DNA of 64,000 nucleotides from Sporomusa sphaeroides DSM 2875 (lineage in GTDB: Bacteria; Bacillota; Negativicutes; Sporomusales; Sporomusaceae): contig NZ_CP146991.1 of NCBI RefSeq assembly GCF_001941975.2, positions 3,407,001-3,471,000 on the forward strand, given 5' to 3'. The position numbers and the translations under genes were made by a program. A model generated the notes under the pieces. It was given only the letters and a program-made list of their open reading frames with translations. It searched no databases and was not told the DNA's origin. The first letter of the stretch is position 1, and each line of letters starts with the position of its first letter. Positions 8,804 through 17,186 of this stretch are shown here, piece after piece.

Positions 8804-10030
8804 ATGGCCAGCGTAATTGAAAAATTTGATGATGAAGACCGGGAAGCCGCACTGCAGCTACTGGAAAATTATTGGATAATCCGCGATAAGACCCCTGAAG
8901 TATACCAGCTTATCCGCCGGCGGGAACAAGCGCTCCGCAGCTATTTTGCCGACAAATGCGGGTTTCAGTTAATTGTAAACAGGCAATTTATCAAGCTGGA
9001 AAAAATCCCCGCAAAACCGGCCGGCTGGATGGGATTCACCGCTTTGCAGCAGCCGCGTGATTATGCACTGCTCTGCTGTCTGCTGGCTTTTCTTGAGGAA
9101 AAGAACATTGACGAACAATTTCTGCTAAGCGACCTGTGTGAAAGCTTGCTGGCCATCTATCCCCAGGATGAGCAAACCGGCGAACCCAAAATCAGCTGGG
9201 AAAGCTACGAATGCCGCAAATCCCTGGTACGTGTGCTTACCATGGCATGCGAATACCGGTTCGTAACCAGGGTGGACGGAGATATCGCTGGCTTTATGAA
9301 TAACGCCGACAGTGAGACCTTATTTGAGGTACCGTTAATGTCCCGCTATCTTTTGCGCTCCTATCCCAAGGATTTATGCCAATACAGCACCCTTGAAGAA
9401 TTGCTGGCCTCAGAATACGCTGACGACAACGAACTTACAGGACGGGTGCGCAAACACCGCGTCTACCGGGAACTTTACCTGACACCGGGCTATGAACGCT
9501 GTGAAGCCAAAGAGGATGACTTTTTGTACCTTAGAAACATGCGTAACCGCCTGCGGGAAGACCTGGAAGATCATAGCCTGTTTAAGTTCGAATTATATAA
9601 AGATGTTGCTATGCTCACCGTTCCGGGCGACAGACGCTTTCAACTCACCGCCTTCCCGGACAGGAGCGGCATATCCGGAGTTATGCTGCACTTTGCCGCC
9701 GTTGTCCGTAATTACCGGCCAGCCGATATGGCAGTTACCGGGCAGGAACTCACCTTTACTCCGGTAGAATTTGACCGTTTAGTGGCAAAATGCCGCAAAT
9801 CCACCGGTTCGGGCTGGACTAAAGAATACCGGGACATGACCTTGCCTCGCCTGACCAAAGAACTGCTGGCAGCACTTGTCGACTGGAAGATGGCCAGATT
9901 GAATCCTGAACTTGGCCTGATAGTCCTAAGTCCGCTGCTTGGCCGCACAATCGGCGTTTACCCCGGCGACTATAATCCTGAAAGAAAATCAGGAGAAACT
10001 ACGGAGAATAGTGATGAACAACACAAATAA
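8804..10030 (+). CDS. jetB: Wadjet defence protein JetB (DUF2398 type)
   Basis: A 408-residue protein beginning 27 bp after jetA with AAGGAG before ATG 8804. Residues 8-60 (EDREAALQLLENYWII to VNRQFIKLEKIP) and the region ALLCCLLAFLEEKNIDEQF resemble DUF2398/TIGR02678, the winged-helix (KITE-like, MukE-like) partner of the JetA kleisin. It would dock on the JetA/JetC motor. The 3' end overlaps jetC by 17 nt, which points to translational coupling. No enzymatic motif is visible, as expected for a structural subunit. Confidence 0.8.
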   Translation: MASVIEKFDDEDREAALQLLENYWIIRDKTPEVYQLIRRREQALRSYFADKCGFQLIVNRQFIKLEKIPAKPAGWMGFTALQQPRDYALLCCLLAFLEEKNIDEQFLLSDLCESLLAIYPQDEQTGEPKISWESYECRKSLVRVLTMACEYRFVTRVDGDIAGFMNNADSETLFEVPLMSRYLLRSYPKDLCQYSTLEELLASEYADDNELTGRVRKHRVYRELYLTPGYERCEAKEDDFLYLRNMRNRLREDLEDHSLFKFELYKDVAMLTVPGDRRFQLTAFPDRSGISGVMLHFAAVVRNYRPADMAVTGQELTFTPVEFDRLVAKCRKSTGSGWTKEYRDMTLPRLTKELLAALVDWKMARLNPELGLIVLSPLLGRTIGVYPGDYNPERKSGETTENSDEQHK

Positions 10031-13000
10031 ATGGCAAATGCATCGCGCCGGATTTCTCAATTTTTGGTACTATGACCAGGAAGACTACTTCTTCTCTGAC
10101 GGAAAACTGCTGCTTCGGGGACTCAATGGCTCCGGTAAATCGGTTACCATGCAAAGTCTGATTACCGTACTCTTAGACGGTAAAATCGCCGCCAACCGGT
10201 TAGACCCTTTCGGTTCCAAAGACCGGCGCATGGAAGACTATCTGTTAGGCGAAAAGGATGTTGTCGAACGCGACGAACGCACCGGCTACCTATACCTGGA
10301 GTATAAGCGCGAGCATAGCGAGCAATACCTGACCACCGGTATCGGACTGAAAGCCAGGCGCGGCAGCAGTCTTGATTTCTGGGGCTTTGTCATTACCGAT
10401 AACCGCCGCATCCACCATGATTTAGCCCTGGCCAAAACAGAATACAATGCCGACGGCAAACCGGAGCACATCCCGCTCACCCGCGGCGAACTGGAGCGGG
10501 CGATCGGCCCGCAAGGCGGCTTTGTTGCCCGCAGCCAAAACGAATATGCCGCTCTGGTCAATAAATACGTTTTCGGCTTTGCCTCCATAGAAAACTACAA
10601 AGACCTCATGGAACTTTTAATCCAACTACGCAGTCCCAAGCTGTCCAAGGATTTTCGTCCCAGCGTCATTCACGAAATTCTGACAAACTCGCTGCCTGCC
10701 CTGTCTGACGAGGAACTGCGTCCGCTCTCTGATACCATTGAGAATATGGAGCAGACAAAGGAGCAGATTGCCCTGCTGGAACGCGACCAGGCAGCCCTGG
10801 GACGCCTGATTCGCCAATATGATCAATATAACACCTTCGTCCTTGCCGAAAAGGCCCAGAAAAAACTCAGGGCGGATAAGGCCCTGGCCAAGCTGGAGCG
10901 CATTTATCTGGAGCGCAATAAAGACAAAGCAGCAAAAACCCAGCAACTGGCACAAGAGCAGGAAAGCAAACTCGAATATGACCGGGAGCTTGCCGCCTGC
11001 CAAAAAGAAAAAGAAGCGTTAGATACCCATGACGTATTTAAGGCCGAAAAGCAAAAATACGAAACCGAAACAACAATAAACCGGCAAAAACAAAAATACC
11101 GTGATAAAACAGAGGCACTGACCAGAAAAAAACAGACCGAGCAGCGGGAAAACCTCACCCTCAGGCAACAGCAGCACACACTGGATCAAGCCGAAACTGA
11201 AATGCTGGAGGTGCTGGAAGAATTAACAGCCTTGGCGGAAGCAGCCGAGTTCACTCCCCATACGGCAGCGGCTGCCAACTTTGAAAAAAACTATAATAAC
11301 AATTATTCTTTCGACATCTGGAAAAGTGAAACTGCCGCCCATCAGCGGCGGCTAAGCACCATTATCGACCAGCTCCGCTTACAGGCAGCCGCCAAACGTG
11401 AACAGCAGGCAGCCGCTGCAGCGGCCGAACAGGCCCAGCAAGCCTTTGATACCACCCGGGAAAAAGCCCGCAATACCGAACAAGCCTTTTTCAACCGCCG
11501 GGAAGAACTATTGGCCCAGGCCTATGAATGGATTACCCGCAGCCGGGACATTCTGCCTGTTGAGCCGGAAGAAATCAGCCTGCTGGCGCAAGCCATACAG
11601 CGTCTTTATGAAGATACCGCCTGGCAGGATGTACTAAGACCGGCAGAAGGAGCCTTTAAACGCCGGGAGAACATGTGGCGCAGACAGGCACTGGAACTTA
11701 CACTTCAAAGTGAGCAAAAAAAGAGCGAATGCCGCAATCTGGAAACCGAGCTTCAGTCCTGGAAAACAAAAAAAGACCCTGAACCGGTGCGTCATCCTGA
11801 TACCCTCAAGGCCCGTGCGGCTCTGACTGCTGCGGCAATTCCCCATCTGCCCTTTTATGCCGCCGTTGAATTTAATCCTAATGTCTCAGCCCGGGAGCGT
11901 GAACGGATTGAATCAATCCTGGCCGAGATCGGGCTGCTTGACGCCTTGATTGTTCCGCGCCAAGCCATCAGCCTGCTACCGTCCGAACTGTTTGACCGGG
12001 TCATTCATCCCGAACCGGCCATTATGTGCGCTACCCTTGCCGATTATCTGCATCCGACACCCTCTGCCGGGCAGGAAGTATCGGCCACCGACATTGATGA
12101 AGTGCTGCGCAGCATTATTGTCAACGAAGCCGGCCCGGCCCCGTTGCCGGCCGACGGTGCCGCCCCTGTCGTATCGGTCAGCTATGGCGCGTACCGGAGC
12201 GGACTTATTGCCGGACAAGCGCCCGGCCGCGATACCGCTTTATACATCGGACAGGAAGCGCGACGGCAATACCGTCTGCAGGAAATGGCCAGACTGGAAG
12301 CCGCGATTACAGAATGCTCACAGGCATTGGCGGCATTAACTGCCGAATACAATACGGTTATGAGCAAAATCACTGAACTGGAAACCTGCCTTGCCCTCTT
12401 CCCGTCCGGGCAAAGCCTGGACGCAGCCTATCAGGAATGGCAAAATTCCCGGCGGGAAGCCGCCATTCTGGAGGCCGATGCCGCACGGAAAAATGCGGCA
12501 CTGCGTGAGAACCTAAACAAAGTCCAAGCCCTGACCAATCAGCTAAGAGATGTATCTGCCGGCCTCAAGCTGCCGCTCACCGAAACGGCTTACGCCGCCG
12601 CCAGGGAACAGGCCGAAAAATACCGCACCCAATTGAACACCCTTGAGCTGGCCTGCTGCAACTTTCTCAATAGCCAAAGCAATGTCGAACTGACACAAAA
12701 GCGTCTGACCGAACTGCAAACCGATGTTGACGAACTAAAAGGCGAATGCCTGGTGCTGTCCGAAGAACTGGCCAGACTGGAGCTGGAATTAAAGGCTGTC
12801 ACGGCCCGCCTGGCAGCGCTTGGCGCCGAAGATATCCGCCGGCGCAGCCAGGAAGTGGTTGCCCGCCTGGCTGAATTACCTGAACTCATTGAAGCAGCGG
12901 TAACTGCCATTGCCCGCCTCAAAGCGGAAATCGACAGCCTGGAAAACCAGATTACCCTGCTCGAACACGAACGGACCTTTATTCGCCGCCTGTGCAGCTG

Positions 13001-14192
13001 CTGGCAGCAGGTGTTTGCCGAAGAAGCCGCCCTGCGCCTGGTGGGGCAACAAGAGGAAGCAAGCCAGGAACTGCCTGATGCCGGGACAATCGCCGACACC
13101 TATGCTGCCCTGCTGGAAACCGCCGAGCTGGACCGCGACAAAGTAGGCACAAGGCTGACAGAAAGCTACTACAAAGAAAACGCCTTACTGACCGAATACC
13201 GCCTGCAGCTTGATGAAATACTGACCGACACCCTTGACCTACCTGATATTCCGCCGGTAGAAGACCAGGACTTTTTTGTCCGTCATAACAATGAACTCAA
13301 ACAAATAACCCGGCGCAAACGGGTTACACTGGAGTATGACGGGCGGAGAATGACGCCCCAGTCTGCATTCCAGCTGATTGATAAGCAAATCTCCGACCAA
13401 AAGGTGCTGTTATCGCAGCAGGATAGAGAGCTATATGAAGAAGTTATCATGAACAGCATTGGCCGGATTATCAGCAAACGAATAAACAGTGCTGAAAACT
13501 GGGTAGCCCAAATGAACAATTTAATGGAGAGTCTTGATACCTCAAGCGGCCTGGCATTTTCGCTGCGCTGGAAACCGCTCACAGCCGATGACGACAGTCA
13601 GCTGGATACCGAAGACCTGGTAAACCTGCTCCGGGCTGACCACCGCCTGTTAAAAGAAGAGGACATGAAACGCGTTGTCCGCCATTTCCAGTCACGCATC
13701 GAGCAAGCCAAAATCCAATCCGCTTCCCGCGCCGATTCCTTCCAGCATATTGTCAGAGAACTCCTGGATTTTCGCAAATGGTTTACCTTTACCCTGTTCT
13801 ACCGCCGGGAGGGTATGCCCAAGAAGGAACTGACAAATAATGTATTTGGCAAGTTCAGCGGCGGTGAAAAAGCCATGGCGATGTATACTCCGCTATTTTC
13901 GGCCGCCTGCTCACGCTACCGTGAAGCCAGAGCCGATGCTCCGCGTGTAATCTCGCTGGATGAAGCCTTTGCCGGGGTTGATGAAAATAACATCAGAGAA
14001 ATGTTTGCTTTAGTCGAACAGCTGGGGTTTAACTACATCATGAACTCACAGGCACTTTGGGGTGACTACGATACAGTAAAAAAACTCGCCATCTATGAGC
14101 TGGTCAGACCGAAAAATGCACCCTATGTCACCCTTGTCCGCTATCATTGGGACGGACATACCCGCCATCTGCTCCATGATGAGGTGATGTAA
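10014..14192 (+). CDS. jetC: Wadjet SMC-like ATPase JetC
   Basis: A 1392-residue SMC/MukB-like ATPase. The start ATG 10014 is set by GGAG just upstream; an upstream in-frame codon at 9939 lies deep in jetB. The Walker A GLNGSGKS is at residues 36-43. Long coiled-coil arms, rich in E/K/Q/A, lie at about 230-530 and 790-1130 around a hinge-like globular part near 600-780. The ABC signature SGGEK is at about 1282-1286 and Walker B ISLDEAFAGVDENN at about 1313-1326. The ATPase would power DNA loop extrusion in plasmid sensing. RLDPFGSKDRRMEDYLL is typical of TIGR02680. It overlaps jetD by one base (TAATG). Confidence 0.9.
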   Translation: MNNTNKWQMHRAGFLNFWYYDQEDYFFSDGKLLLRGLNGSGKSVTMQSLITVLLDGKIAANRLDPFGSKDRRMEDYLLGEKDVVERDERTGYLYLEYKREHSEQYLTTGIGLKARRGSSLDFWGFVITDNRRIHHDLALAKTEYNADGKPEHIPLTRGELERAIGPQGGFVARSQNEYAALVNKYVFGFASIENYKDLMELLIQLRSPKLSKDFRPSVIHEILTNSLPALSDEELRPLSDTIENMEQTKEQIALLERDQAALGRLIRQYDQYNTFVLAEKAQKKLRADKALAKLERIYLERNKDKAAKTQQLAQEQESKLEYDRELAACQKEKEALDTHDVFKAEKQKYETETTINRQKQKYRDKTEALTRKKQTEQRENLTLRQQQHTLDQAETEMLEVLEELTALAEAAEFTPHTAAAANFEKNYNNNYSFDIWKSETAAHQRRLSTIIDQLRLQAAAKREQQAAAAAAEQAQQAFDTTREKARNTEQAFFNRREELLAQAYEWITRSRDILPVEPEEISLLAQAIQRLYEDTAWQDVLRPAEGAFKRRENMWRRQALELTLQSEQKKSECRNLETELQSWKTKKDPEPVRHPDTLKARAALTAAAIPHLPFYAAVEFNPNVSARERERIESILAEIGLLDALIVPRQAISLLPSELFDRVIHPEPAIMCATLADYLHPTPSAGQEVSATDIDEVLRSIIVNEAGPAPLPADGAAPVVSVSYGAYRSGLIAGQAPGRDTALYIGQEARRQYRLQEMARLEAAITECSQALAALTAEYNTVMSKITELETCLALFPSGQSLDAAYQEWQNSRREAAILEADAARKNAALRENLNKVQALTNQLRDVSAGLKLPLTETAYAAAREQAEKYRTQLNTLELACCNFLNSQSNVELTQKRLTELQTDVDELKGECLVLSEELARLELELKAVTARLAALGAEDIRRRSQEVVARLAELPELIEAAVTAIARLKAEIDSLENQITLLEHERTFIRRLCSCWQQVFAEEAALRLVGQQEEASQELPDAGTIADTYAALLETAELDRDKVGTRLTESYYKENALLTEYRLQLDEILTDTLDLPDIPPVEDQDFFVRHNNELKQITRRKRVTLEYDGRRMTPQSAFQLIDKQISDQKVLLSQQDRELYEEVIMNSIGRIISKRINSAENWVAQMNNLMESLDTSSGLAFSLRWKPLTADDDSQLDTEDLVNLLRADHRLLKEEDMKRVVRHFQSRIEQAKIQSASRADSFQHIVRELLDFRKWFTFTLFYRREGMPKKELTNNVFGKFSGGEKAMAMYTPLFSAACSRYREARADAPRVISLDEAFAGVDENNIREMFALVEQLGFNYIMNSQALWGDYDTVKKLAIYELVRPKNAPYVTLVRYHWDGHTRHLLHDEVM

Positions 14193-15547
14193 TGAACACA
14201 CCCGGCACTGCGGCTGCCGCCGCGGCCGCTTATTTTCGCAGCCGGCGCGGCTTTGACCGCCTGCTTACGCTGTTTATAAAAAAATATCAGTCCTTAGGCC
14301 GGCTGGCGGGAAGAATAACCCTGACCAAGCCTTCCCCGGAAGAAGTACAGGCACTGGCGGCCTTTTTCCGGCTTAACTGTGATAACAAATCATCGATTAC
14401 CATTTCCTTTGCCCAATTTGCAGCGGCACTGGAACAAACCCGTTTTGCCGGTGCCGATATATTGGACATATTCAAATACTACTCCCGGGCACAGCTCATG
14501 ACCAACCAGGAAATGAGCACCCAGGCGGAGACGGCCAGATGCCATTTTATCAATACATTTATATCCCAGTATAATAACCGGCACTGCCATACCTGGCTAA
14601 ATGCAGTTTACCACAAAGCGTCTGGCACACGCCGCGCTCAGGCCGCGTACGAGCGGGGAGCGCCTGAGAACCAAAACCTCTTTACCATAACACTGCAGGC
14701 ACTCAGCAGCCTGCCTGAGAGCTATGAGCGGCTGCCGCTTTTTGCCGGGCGTATTGCCGGTAATCCGCATGCTTTAGATACAACGGCTCCTGCCGGACGC
14801 CTTTTTCTCGAAGCGCTCAAACTGCTCAGCCAACAGTCCTGCCGGCCGGAAACCAAGCAAGTATCCTTACCTTCCCCTGCCGAAGAAGAAGCGGAGCTGT
14901 TATATTCCTTTCACCTGCTGCGCGACGATTTACTGAACTTTGTTACCTGCTCCGGTCTTACCGCCTTTAAAGAAACTGCCGGAAATAACCGGGAGCTGCC
15001 TTACTGGCGGGAAGCCTGGCATACCGGCGCAATCCTTAACGTGCCCCTGCGTGAACTGGTTACCCTCTCGCAGCTGCTCCCTGCCCGGCTCCCGCCCGGC
15101 CGGAAGAACGTGTATATTGTTGAAAACTCCGGTGTCTGCTCAACCATCATCGATTATTTTACCGGAAAGTCTCTGCCGTTGCCGCCGCTGCTCTGCACCC
15201 ACGGCAATTTCAAACTGGCCTCCTGGGCCGCGATCGACAGACTGATAGCAGGTGATTGCCTCCTCCACTACTCCGGAGATTTTGACCCTGAGGGACTTTT
15301 AATGGCTGACCGGCTGCTATCGCGCCACCCCAGGCAAGTAAAGCTTTGGCGCTATTCCGCCGCTGACTATGCCAACTGTCTGAAAAACACCGGGGAAATC
15401 ACCGCAATTAGCGAAAGCAGATGCAAAAAGCTTGCCGCCATTACCAGTCCGGTGCTGGCAGACATGGTTCAGGTACTGCGCTCCGCCAAACAGGCAGGTT
15501 ATCAGGAAGCACTTGTAACCACACTGATTCAGGATATGCTTTTATAA
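14192..15547 (+). CDS. jetD: Wadjet nuclease subunit JetD (DUF2399 / Toprim)
   Basis: A 451-residue protein with an N-terminal DUF3323-like region and a C-terminal DUF2399 Toprim-type domain (about 300-390). The metal-binding residues are visible: glutamate in VYIVENSGVCS, then LLCTHGNFKLASW, and the acidic DFDPEGL motif. In Wadjet, JetD cleaves circular DNA once the JetABC motor has engaged it, giving protection against plasmids. The ATG overlaps the jetC stop. All catalytic positions appear intact, so the system is probably functional. It is the last gene of the operon. Confidence 0.87.
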   Translation: MNTPGTAAAAAAAYFRSRRGFDRLLTLFIKKYQSLGRLAGRITLTKPSPEEVQALAAFFRLNCDNKSSITISFAQFAAALEQTRFAGADILDIFKYYSRAQLMTNQEMSTQAETARCHFINTFISQYNNRHCHTWLNAVYHKASGTRRAQAAYERGAPENQNLFTITLQALSSLPESYERLPLFAGRIAGNPHALDTTAPAGRLFLEALKLLSQQSCRPETKQVSLPSPAEEEAELLYSFHLLRDDLLNFVTCSGLTAFKETAGNNRELPYWREAWHTGAILNVPLRELVTLSQLLPARLPPGRKNVYIVENSGVCSTIIDYFTGKSLPLPPLLCTHGNFKLASWAAIDRLIAGDCLLHYSGDFDPEGLLMADRLLSRHPRQVKLWRYSAADYANCLKNTGEITAISESRCKKLAAITSPVLADMVQVLRSAKQAGYQEALVTTLIQDMLL

Positions 15548-15638
15548 TAGTATAGTTTATTGCCAAGGAACCGTTTTTTTTTGTTTTTATGATATAATAA
15601 AGAGACTTAAGGGAATACAGCGAAAGGGGTGTGTTCTA

Positions 15639-16088
15639 ATGGAAAAAATCCTTCAACAGATTCTTGACGGACAAAAACAGCTATTTGAGGGACAGAAACA
15701 GTTATTCCAGGGACAGGAACAGATTATTTCCAGGCTAGATCGTCTGGAGACCAGGATGGACCGTCTAGAGACCAAGGTGAATAGTCTGGAGGCCAAGGTG
15801 AATAGTCTTGAGACCAGGATGGATATCGTAGAGGGTAAGCTTGATGAAAACATTGCTGTTACCAAGGCGCTGCGGCACAATAACGAGGAGATTAACGCCC
15901 AGTTGCATTCCCTGGGCCATAGCTTAGCTGAACTGACAGGCACTGTTAATCAGTTAGACAGTAAAGTGGACAAACTTGCCAACTGTCTGGCCGAACATAT
16001 AGACCGTACATCGGACAATATCAATTTCCTGCTCCGTAAAACTGCTGAGCATGGGGACGACATTCACCAGATACGCCGGGCATTATAG
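15639..16088 (+). CDS. Coiled-coil protein with heptad repeats, unknown function
   Basis: A 149-residue soluble protein, almost entirely heptads. Near-identical blocks repeat at residues 10-30 (GQKQLFEGQKQLFQGQEQ) and 31-65 (RLDRLETRM, DRLETKV, NSLEAKV, NSLETRM). The C terminus HGDDIHQIRRAL resembles that of the coiled-coil protein at 40824-41324 (HEEDIKRIRKAL), and both start M(E/K)-x-(I/L)L. It follows the Wadjet operon by 91 bp with its own TATAAT (15593-15598) and AAAGGGG site, so it is probably separate. I do not recognise a named family, and no membrane segment is present. Confidence 0.7.
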   Translation: MEKILQQILDGQKQLFEGQKQLFQGQEQIISRLDRLETRMDRLETKVNSLEAKVNSLETRMDIVEGKLDENIAVTKALRHNNEEINAQLHSLGHSLAELTGTVNQLDSKVDKLANCLAEHIDRTSDNINFLLRKTAEHGDDIHQIRRAL

Positions 16089-16122
16089 AAAAAAGCAAAT
16101 GCTTTCAAACACAATAAAAATA

Positions 16123-16160
16123 AGCACCCAAAAATCTTGCAAAGCAAGATTTCGGGTGCT
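16123..16160. terminator. Bidirectional intrinsic terminator
   Basis: The stem AGCACCC/GGGTGCT extends with AAATCTTGC/GCAAGATTT (16132-16140 with 16144-16152). On the plus strand CGTTTTTATT follows; on the minus strand TATTTTTATTG follows. It ends both the coiled-coil gene and the fliD operon. Confidence 0.92.
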
Positions 16161-16169
16161 CGTTTTTAT

Positions 16170-16805
16170 TCATACAGAGACGGAAAATGGTCGGCAAAAA
16201 TAATAATCTTCCTTCTTCCCCAAAACATCCTCAACAATATTTTGCAGCATAGGTGCCAGGAATCCTTTATCCACCAATAACTTCTTGGCCTGTTCAGCAT
16301 TCTCGCCTAAAAAGCTAACCAGCTTTTGCTCATCCAGTTTAATCATGCCGGTGTTTTTGTCCAGCGTAAGCCCCATGTTCAGATAATCCTGACCATCTTT
16401 GCCTTGCAACAACGCTTGCACACCGTTCAGCAGCCGCTTGCCTTCCTCCGTTACATAGCCGGAAGATTTAATCATGCCGTTTACATTATTATACGCATCA
16501 ACAAGGCTGAGCAGAGAATTGCGTGCCAAATTGCTAAAGCCGTCACCGCTTCCCGACTTGCTGTAATAATTCTCAAACATTCCCTTGGGCGAAAATACCC
16601 GCAGCCTGCGGTTTAAAACCTGCACAGCCTCGCCAAACTCAAGCTTCTGCTTCCCGACCGCAGCTTGCTGTATCTGAAAAAAGGCATCTCCGGTCTGTGC
16701 GGCGGCAGCCTGTTTTCCTGCCGCCTTAGCGGCTGTGGAATTGGCGCCATAAGTACTGGCTAAGCCCTCCGCTGCAATCCCAGTGATTGTCCGCATTCCC
16801 ATCAT
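16170..16805 (-). CDS. FliD C-terminal-like protein in the fliD operon
   Basis: A 211-residue protein, the last gene of the fliD operon, 12 bp after the fliT-like gene. The N terminus is Ala/Gly-rich and low complexity. The second half reads LLSLVDAYNNVNGMI, then LDKNTGMIKLDEQKLVSFLGENAEQAKKLL (split here at natural breaks; about 100-185). This matches the pattern of the FliD C-terminal domain, also seen in the true FliD next door (NEKTLREALEEDPDAVFKIF). It could be a secreted filament-cap accessory or a diverged FliD-tail paralogue. The family name is unknown to me. Confidence 0.6.
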   Translation of the reverse strand: MMGMRTITGIAAEGLASTYGANSTAAKAAGKQAAAAQTGDAFFQIQQAAVGKQKLEFGEAVQVLNRRLRVFSPKGMFENYYSKSGSGDGFSNLARNSLLSLVDAYNNVNGMIKSSGYVTEEGKRLLNGVQALLQGKDGQDYLNMGLTLDKNTGMIKLDEQKLVSFLGENAEQAKKLLVDKGFLAPMLQNIVEDVLGKKEDYYFCRPFSVSV

Positions 16806-16817
16806 ACTTACCCTCCG

Positions 16818-17186
16818 CTATTTTATAAGCCGGTCAAGCCGGCTGCCGGCGTCACCCCCGGCCTCCCCGTAACCGTCATAAGCTTTTGAAGCACTATGCT
16901 TCTGTTTGGCATGGTTAAGAAACAGCTGAACCTTCTGCGTAATACTAAGATTCAGGCCACGAAGCTCTAAGAACAAAGCCTGGCCCTGCTCCGTATGCTT
17001 AAAGTTGTCCTTCGCCAGCTCATCCAGCATCTGCTGCACAGCTTCCCGCTGGCTCATCAGTTCAAAGAAAAGCTCATGTTCCTTCCGCTCAAGAAACTTC
17101 AGCATCTCGCGCGACAAAAACAAATAATCCTGCCATAACTCGGCTGCTGTCCGCTGTAAGCTGTTCACAATACGCCCTTCACTCAT
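16818..17186 (-). CDS. fliT: FliT-like flagellar protein (probable FliD chaperone)
   Basis: A 122-residue, mostly alpha-helical charged protein whose ATG overlaps the fliD stop by one base (TAATG). Position directly after fliD, size and helical content are those of FliT, the cytoplasmic export chaperone for FliD. Primary sequence identity within this family is low, so the call rests mostly on context. The C-terminal tail (about 95-115) is Gly/Ser-rich and probably disordered. Confidence 0.6.
   Translation of the reverse strand: MSEGRIVNSLQRTAAELWQDYLFLSREMLKFLERKEHELFFELMSQREAVQQMLDELAKDNFKHTEQGQALFLELRGLNLSITQKVQLFLNHAKQKHSASKAYDGYGEAGGDAGSRLDRLIK

Noticed and set aside
9939-10013. Upstream extension of the jetC frame
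   Set aside because: It lies inside jetB and has no ribosome site; ATG 10014 has GGAG and starts at the conserved N terminus.
12590-13099. Long antisense frame inside jetC
   Set aside because: Ser/Arg-rich shadow of a GC-rich coiled-coil coding region; no start signal.
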